Assembly (NCBI GenBank): GCA_020160755.1
Contig: JAIUPN010000002.1
Coordinates: 1-64,000, forward strand
Direction: 5' to 3'
Length of the DNA stretch: 64,000 nt
Source of the DNA: Pseudomonadota bacterium
GTDB lineage: Bacteria > Pseudomonadota > Alphaproteobacteria > Sphingomonadales > Sphingomonadaceae
The notes below the pieces were generated by a model. That model was given only the letters and a program-made list of their open reading frames with translations, had not been told where the DNA came from and ran no database searches. Positions 59,829 through 64,000 of this stretch are shown piece by piece. The position numbers and the translations under genes were made by a program. The first letter of the stretch is position 1; each line of letters starts with the position of its first letter.

Positions 59829-60334
59829 TGCCGCGCGATCGCATCGCGGCGGCGAGCACGGCAGAGGCGCAGCGGCCGCTGACCGAGGTCGAACTGACCT
59901 GGATCGAAGGCCGCACCGAGCAATGGATTCGCTTTGGCCGCGTGGCCGCCGAGCGGATCGTCAGCCGCCGCAAGCGCATCGTCATGTTTCGTCCGGGAGC
60001 GACCTTCGCCTATTTGCGCTGGTCCTCGAACGACTTCGGCACCATCCACTCGAGCATCCAGATCGTCACCGCGGTCGCTGTCGGCGATTCTTATACGGCG
60101 CTGCCGTTCATCCGGCCCGGCGGCGAAATTCTGCTGCACATCGAGAGCTGGCCGAAGGTTTCGCGGGTGCTCGAAGCGATCGATGCGGTCGAGGCCGCCG
60201 GGGTCGATCCGTGCGATGCATCCCCCGATCACTGGCGTCATGTCGCCGACCGTCTCGCAGCCGGGATGCCCTTTCGTCCCTATAGCGCCGAGCGCCATGC
60301 GGCATGGCTACGCCGCCGGGCGATCGAATTATGA
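59825..60334 (+). CDS. DUF2840 family protein
   Basis: The protein has 169 residues. The signature LTEVELTWIEGRTEQWIRFG and FRPGATFAYLRWSSNDFGTI identifies DUF2840, found between parA and traF in Tn4371-like elements. Its role in transfer is unknown. Coupled by overlap to both neighbours. In related elements repA and parA usually precede it; here the HTH gene is directly upstream. Confidence 0.88.
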   Translation: MMPRDRIAAASTAEAQRPLTEVELTWIEGRTEQWIRFGRVAAERIVSRRKRIVMFRPGATFAYLRWSSNDFGTIHSSIQIVTAVAVGDSYTALPFIRPGGEILLHIESWPKVSRVLEAIDAVEAAGVDPCDASPDHWRHVADRLAAGMPFRPYSAERHAAWLRRRAIEL

Positions 60335-60900
60335 ACCGCCGCTACCTCCCTATTGCCGTTGCCGCTGTGACATTGCTCGGTCTTTCAGCCTGGTTCGTGC
60401 CAGCGCCGCGCCTGCTATGGAATGCGAGCCAAAGCGCGCCGGTCGGTCTGTATCGCATCGATCCCGGCGCCGCGCCCATGGTCGGCGATTGGGTCGCGAT
60501 CGAACCGCCAGCTGATCTCGCCGCCTACATGGCGCGGCGCAAATACCAGCCTCGCGGCGTGCCGCTTATCAAGCGCGTTGCCGCGCTCCCCGGCGCGCGC
60601 GTCTGTCGCTCGGGCGTCTTCGTGACCGTCGACGGCCGGGCCGTCGCCCGCGCGCTGGCGCGCGACCGGGCCGATCGGCTGCTGCCGGTCTGGCTCGGCT
60701 GCCGCATCGTCCGGCCCCGCGAAATCTTCCTGATCAATGCGGCGCCGGACAGTCTCGACGGGCGGTACTTCGGGCCGCTTCCGACCACCGGCCTGCTCGG
60801 AACGGCGCACCCGATCCTGACCCGCGGCGCCCCGGGCGCGCCCCTGCGCTGGCGCCCTTCGGGCCGCGATCTTGCTTTTCCCCGTAGCGAAATGGAGTGA
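60331..60900 (+). CDS. traF: TraF-like S26 signal peptidase
   Basis: The protein has 189 residues. An N-terminal membrane helix (YLPIAVAAVTLLGLSAWFV) is followed by the catalytic Ser in QSAPVGLYRI and the general-base Lys in PLIKRVAALPG, the S26 pattern of conjugative TraF proteases, which cyclise or process the pilin TrbC. It overlaps the DUF2840 stop (ATGA). Confidence 0.92.
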   Translation: MNRRYLPIAVAAVTLLGLSAWFVPAPRLLWNASQSAPVGLYRIDPGAAPMVGDWVAIEPPADLAAYMARRKYQPRGVPLIKRVAALPGARVCRSGVFVTVDGRAVARALARDRADRLLPVWLGCRIVRPREIFLINAAPDSLDGRYFGPLPTTGLLGTAHPILTRGAPGAPLRWRPSGRDLAFPRSEME

Positions 60901-60905
60901 TATCG

Positions 60906-61238
60906 ATGCTCATCGGAACTTTCGAAAAGCGCGGCGACGGCTATGCCGGCCGTCTGCGCACGCTCACCTGCGATGCCGACATGGTTATCGTTCGGGCGCA
61001 GCCGTCGGCCGCTGAACATGCCCCCGAATGGCGGCGGTTCGTCGGCGACGCCGCAAGTGGAATCGAAATCGGTGCGGGCTGGAATCGCACCGGCGAGCGC
61101 GCCGGAGCGTTCATCGCCGTGCAGATCGACGACCCCGCCTTCGCGGTTCCGCTCCGCGCGAACTTGCTCCGCGCGTCGCAAAAGGATGACGAACATCATC
61201 TGCTCTGGTCGCGCCCGTCGGCGCGCGAGCGGAGCTAG
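60906..61238 (+). CDS. DUF736 family protein, paralog 3
   Basis: The protein has 110 residues: MLIGTFEKRGDGYAGRLRTL, IEIGAGWNRTGERAG and AVQIDDPAFAVPLRANLL. It lies 5 bp after traF and 3 bp before the transglycosylase gene, so it is part of the transfer operon. Compared with the copy at 58236 it keeps the GTF start and DDPxFAxP but little else. Confidence 0.9.
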   Translation: MLIGTFEKRGDGYAGRLRTLTCDADMVIVRAQPSAAEHAPEWRRFVGDAASGIEIGAGWNRTGERAGAFIAVQIDDPAFAVPLRANLLRASQKDDEHHLLWSRPSARERS

Positions 61239-61241
61239 ACC

Positions 61242-61991
61242 ATGGCATACGGGCCGCGATCGTCCTGCATCGCCATTGCGCTCGCGCTGCGCCGCGCGGC
61301 GATCGGCTGCGCACTCGGCGCGGCGTTCAGCGGCGCATCCGCTGCCGTCGCCGCGCCGGCGGTGCGCGCCGATGTCCATCCCTATGCGGCATCGGTCGCC
61401 GAAGCTTCGCAGCGTTTCGGTATCCCCGAACGCTGGATCTGGCGCGTCATGCATGCCGAAAGCCGGGGCAACGCGCGCGCCGTCTCGCACGCCGGTGCGA
61501 TGGGGCTCATGCAGATCATGCCTGCGACCTGGGCGATGTTGTCGGCGCGCCACGGACTGGGCGCCGACCCGTTCGATGTGCGCTCGAACATCCTTGCGGG
61601 CGCGGCCTATCTGCGCGCGATGTGGGATCGCTACCGCGATGTGTCGCTGATGCTCGCGGCCTATAATGCGGGACCGGGCCGCGCCGACGCTTTTGCGTCC
61701 GGACGGCGCGGACTTCCGGCCGAAACGCGCGCCTATGTCGCGCGGATCGCGCCCGAGCTTGGCGCTTCCGGCATTGCTTCGCGCGCCGCCGCGCCGCCTT
61801 CGGCCGCGCCGGGCTGGCAGCGATCGACACTCTTTGCCGCGCGGGGCGACAACGCCTCCATCGTCGAAGATCGCGCGCGGGCCGTCTCGGACTCGAGCAG
61901 TCTGCCGAATAGTCCGACGGCCGCTGAGCCAGCCACCGGCGCCGGGCGGCACCCGCTCTTCGTCCCGCTTTCCGGTCAGGATCGTCGATGA
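61242..61991 (+). CDS. Lytic transglycosylase of the conjugation apparatus
   Basis: The protein has 249 residues. A signal peptide (RRAAIGCALGAAFSGASAAV) directs it to the periplasm. The SLT domain has the catalytic Glu in RVMHAESRGNARA, then AMGLMQIMPATWAML and MLAAYNAGPGR. It opens peptidoglycan for the transfer channel (VirB1/TrbN-like role). The C-terminal ~80 residues are low in order. The 230 bp after it hold no supported gene. Confidence 0.93.
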   Translation: MAYGPRSSCIAIALALRRAAIGCALGAAFSGASAAVAAPAVRADVHPYAASVAEASQRFGIPERWIWRVMHAESRGNARAVSHAGAMGLMQIMPATWAMLSARHGLGADPFDVRSNILAGAAYLRAMWDRYRDVSLMLAAYNAGPGRADAFASGRRGLPAETRAYVARIAPELGASGIASRAAAPPSAAPGWQRSTLFAARGDNASIVEDRARAVSDSSSLPNSPTAAEPATGAGRHPLFVPLSGQDRR

Positions 61992-62222
61992 AGACCTTCC
62001 TCGCTCCGCCGCCTCCGTCTGCGCCTTGTGGGGTAAAGCCGGCAAGGAGGGACGGGATTGGCTGGGATGGAAGGGAAGTATGGCGAGATAAAAGGGCTGC
62101 CAGCCGCTTGGTCGAAGGGGCGCGCAAATCAGCGGGAAATCCATATGGCTCGCAATTGCCTGGCCATATGATGTCGAACATTACGAAGAAAATTCAGCGG
62201 CTTGGAATATGGCAGGCCTGCC

Positions 62223-63968
62223 GTGAGCGGTGACGACGGTGAGTTCAAGATCCGGCCGGGAAGGGTGCGGGACCGCGGGGCCGGGGCGTCACGCCGGGGG
62301 CGGAGCCTTGCGGGGCAGGTGCGCCGCTCCATGGCGCGCAAGGGTTTCGCGCGCCGTCCGCCGGGGTCCGGCGGTGGCACCGGGCATCATGGCCGCGGCC
62401 GCCGCGCGCTCGCGCGAGTGCGCTTCCGTGCCGACGGCCGCTGCGTCGTCGTCAAGGCGCGGATCGTGCGCCACAAGGGGCAGCGCTTCCGCTCGGCGCC
62501 GCTCGCGCGCCATATCCAATATCTCGAACGCGACGGCGTCACCCGCGACGGCCGCGACGCCTCGATGTTCGACGCGGAGGGGGACGCAGCCGACCGCGCC
62601 GGCTTCGCATCGCGCTGCGAGGATGATCGTCATCATTTCCGTTTCATCGTCAGTCCGGAAGATGCCGGGGAAATCGGCGACCTCAGGCGCTTCACCCGCG
62701 ACCTCATGGCCGACATGGCAAAGGATCTCGAGACGCGCCTCGACTGGATCGCGGTCGATCATTGGAACACCGACAATCCGCACATTCACATCCTTGTGCG
62801 CGGCGTCGCCGACGACGGCAAGGATCTTGTCGTCGATCGCGGCTATATGAGCGAAGGGCTGCGCTGGCGCGCCGAGGATCTCGCCACGCTCGAGCTCGGG
62901 CCGCGCAGCGCGCGCGACATCGCCGATGCGCTCGCGCGCGAGGTCGACGCCGAGCGCTGGACGAACCTCGACCGGACGCTCGAGCGGATGGCAACCGAGG
63001 GTGCAGGCGAGATCGATCTTCGACGGGATGGGCGGGCCGATGGGCATCTTCATCGGCAGTTGCTTGGCCGGGCAGCGAAGCTCGAGGCGCTCGGTCTTGC
63101 CGAGCAGATCGAGTCCGGCATCTGGGTCATGCGCGGCGATGCGGAATCCGTGCTGCGCGACCTCTCGGTTCGCGGCGACATCATCAAGACCATGCACCGC
63201 GCATTGACCCGCGATGGCGGCCGCTTCGACCCGTCGGTGCTTGCTCTCCACGACGATGTGCCGACGGATCCGGTCATCGGCCGCCTCGTCGATCGCGGGC
63301 TTCACGACGAACTCGCCGGTAGCGCCTATGCGATTGTCGACGGCGCCGATGGACGCACGCACCATCTGCGGTTCGGCGACATCGAGTTGACCGGCGACGC
63401 GCGGCCCGGGGCCATCGTCGAGCTTCGCTCCTGGGCCGACGCGAAAGGGCAGATGCGGCAATCGCTCGTGACGCGATCGGACCTGCCGCTCGGCGCGCAG
63501 GTGACGGCGCCCGGCGCGACCTGGCTCGACCGTCAACTCGTCACCCGCGAGCCGGCTGCGAGCCATCAAGGCTTCGGACGCGAAATCCGTGATGCGATGG
63601 ATGCGCGGTCGCGCCACCTCGCCGGGCAGGGACTGGCGAGCCGCCAGGGGCAGCGCGTCATTCTCGCGCAGGGTCTCATCGATACCTTGAACGCGCGCGA
63701 TCTCGACGCGGCGTCCCGCTCGATCGCCGAGCGCACCGGCCTCGCGCACAGACCTTCGGGGTCGAATGACTATGTGAGCGGCATCTACCGCGAGCGCGTC
63801 ACTTTGTCTTCGGGCCGTTTCGCGATGATCGACGACGGGCTCGGTTTCCAGCTCGTTCCCTGGCGCCCGGCGCTCGACAAGCATCTTGGCCAGCATGTCA
63901 CCGGAACGATGACGCCCGGCGGCACCGTCGACTGGGCGCTCGGGCGCGGCAGGGGCATCGGGCTGTGA
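62223..63968 (+). CDS. Relaxase, DUF3363/VirD2-like
   Basis: The protein has 581 residues from GTG 62223. The basic start (GRVRDRGAGASRRGRSLAGQ) precedes the HUH relaxase domain, whose metal-binding His motif is DNPHIHILVRGV; catalytic tyrosine candidates lie in RHIQYLERDGV. The rest is the DUF3363 region (SDLPLGAQVTAPGATWLDRQ). It nicks oriT and leads the strand into the recipient. The probable coupling protein gene would start just beyond 64000. The long antisense frame is a shadow. Confidence 0.92.
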   Translation: MSGDDGEFKIRPGRVRDRGAGASRRGRSLAGQVRRSMARKGFARRPPGSGGGTGHHGRGRRALARVRFRADGRCVVVKARIVRHKGQRFRSAPLARHIQYLERDGVTRDGRDASMFDAEGDAADRAGFASRCEDDRHHFRFIVSPEDAGEIGDLRRFTRDLMADMAKDLETRLDWIAVDHWNTDNPHIHILVRGVADDGKDLVVDRGYMSEGLRWRAEDLATLELGPRSARDIADALAREVDAERWTNLDRTLERMATEGAGEIDLRRDGRADGHLHRQLLGRAAKLEALGLAEQIESGIWVMRGDAESVLRDLSVRGDIIKTMHRALTRDGGRFDPSVLALHDDVPTDPVIGRLVDRGLHDELAGSAYAIVDGADGRTHHLRFGDIELTGDARPGAIVELRSWADAKGQMRQSLVTRSDLPLGAQVTAPGATWLDRQLVTREPAASHQGFGREIRDAMDARSRHLAGQGLASRQGQRVILAQGLIDTLNARDLDAASRSIAERTGLAHRPSGSNDYVSGIYRERVTLSSGRFAMIDDGLGFQLVPWRPALDKHLGQHVTGTMTPGGTVDWALGRGRGIGL

Positions 63969-64000
63969 GGCCGGGCATCCATCATGGGAGGCGAGCGTGA

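Noticed and set aside
61988..62233. 81-codon frame after the transglycosylase gene
   Set aside because: Starts inside the previous stop region and runs over the relaxase start; no ribosome site spacing, no family features. Left uncalled, though coupling cannot be fully excluded.
62289..63896. 535-codon open frame on the - strand
   Set aside because: Antisense of the relaxase gene.
1..64000. CRISPR arrays, tRNA or rRNA genes, attachment sites
   Set aside because: No regularly spaced repeats, cloverleaf-like sequences or rRNA signatures were seen by eye; a tRNAscan and att search would be needed to be certain.

Overview
The window is high-GC alphaproteobacterial DNA, most likely from a sphingomonad (Sphingopyxis, Sphingobium, Novosphingobium or a relative). 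The reasons are the sphingopyxin/astexin-like lasso peptide genes, a phyH-luxI-luxR quorum-sensing set, LexA boxes of the alphaproteobacterial type GAAC-N7-GAAC, and a conjugative backbone of small domain families (DUF736, DUF2840, DUF2285, DUF2958, DUF3363 relaxase). I read it as part of an integrative conjugative element or plasmid, with several cargo blocks set into the backbone. No tRNA, rRNA, CRISPR array or integrase at an element end was seen.

Layout. 1-2.1 kb: IS21-family element that truncates a backbone gene (remnant to 2676). 3.2-12.2 kb: complete lasso peptide locus, with precursor, fused leader-binding/protease protein and cyclase on the + strand, and isopeptidase, TonB-dependent receptor, FecR and FecI-like sigma factor on the - strand. 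12.5-16.6 kb: GntR regulator, PhyH oxygenase, LuxI and LuxR, with a MerR/MerT/GDCCVFCSYG cassette between luxI and luxR. 17-31.8 kb: backbone with DUF2958, ParB-like protein, small unknowns, a strawberry-notch-like methylase/helicase and a Toprim protein; the helicase gene is cut in two by a recombinase-in-trio (RIT) element at 24.3-28.95 kb. 31.8-35.6 kb: RES/Xre toxin-antitoxin pair, DUF2493, MNT-HEPN fusion and EexN-like lipoprotein. 35.7-39.0 kb: copper module. 39.3-44.6 kb: an unusual two-armed cluster: carrier-protein-like, XRE, ImmA-type protease, papain-like protease and thymidylate-synthase-like genes facing uracil-glycosylase-like, tandem MazG-like and small RHH-like genes. 45-53.7 kb: DNA damage block (AlkB, two SRAP proteins, DUF1810, retropepsin, ImuA-ImuB-DnaE2) with two LexA boxes. 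54.2-57 kb: DUF7662, DUF736 and HipBA. 57-64 kb: start of the conjugation module (DUF736, DUF6499/DUF2285, HTH, DUF2840, TraF-like peptidase, lytic transglycosylase, relaxase).

How it works together. The lasso locus has a closed logic: make a threaded peptide, take it up again through the TonB receptor (with FecR/FecI signalling), and open it with the isopeptidase. The 39-44.6 kb cluster combines a repressor/protease switch under a perfect 19-bp palindrome with three enzymes of pyrimidine nucleotide or base metabolism. It is my best candidate for an undescribed defence or nucleotide-surveillance system. The SOS block and three toxin-antitoxin-type modules fit a mobile element that protects itself and changes mutation rate under damage.

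Limits: no database search was possible. Family names come from motifs and recall, start codons were judged by eye, and functions of the unknown genes are not claimed.
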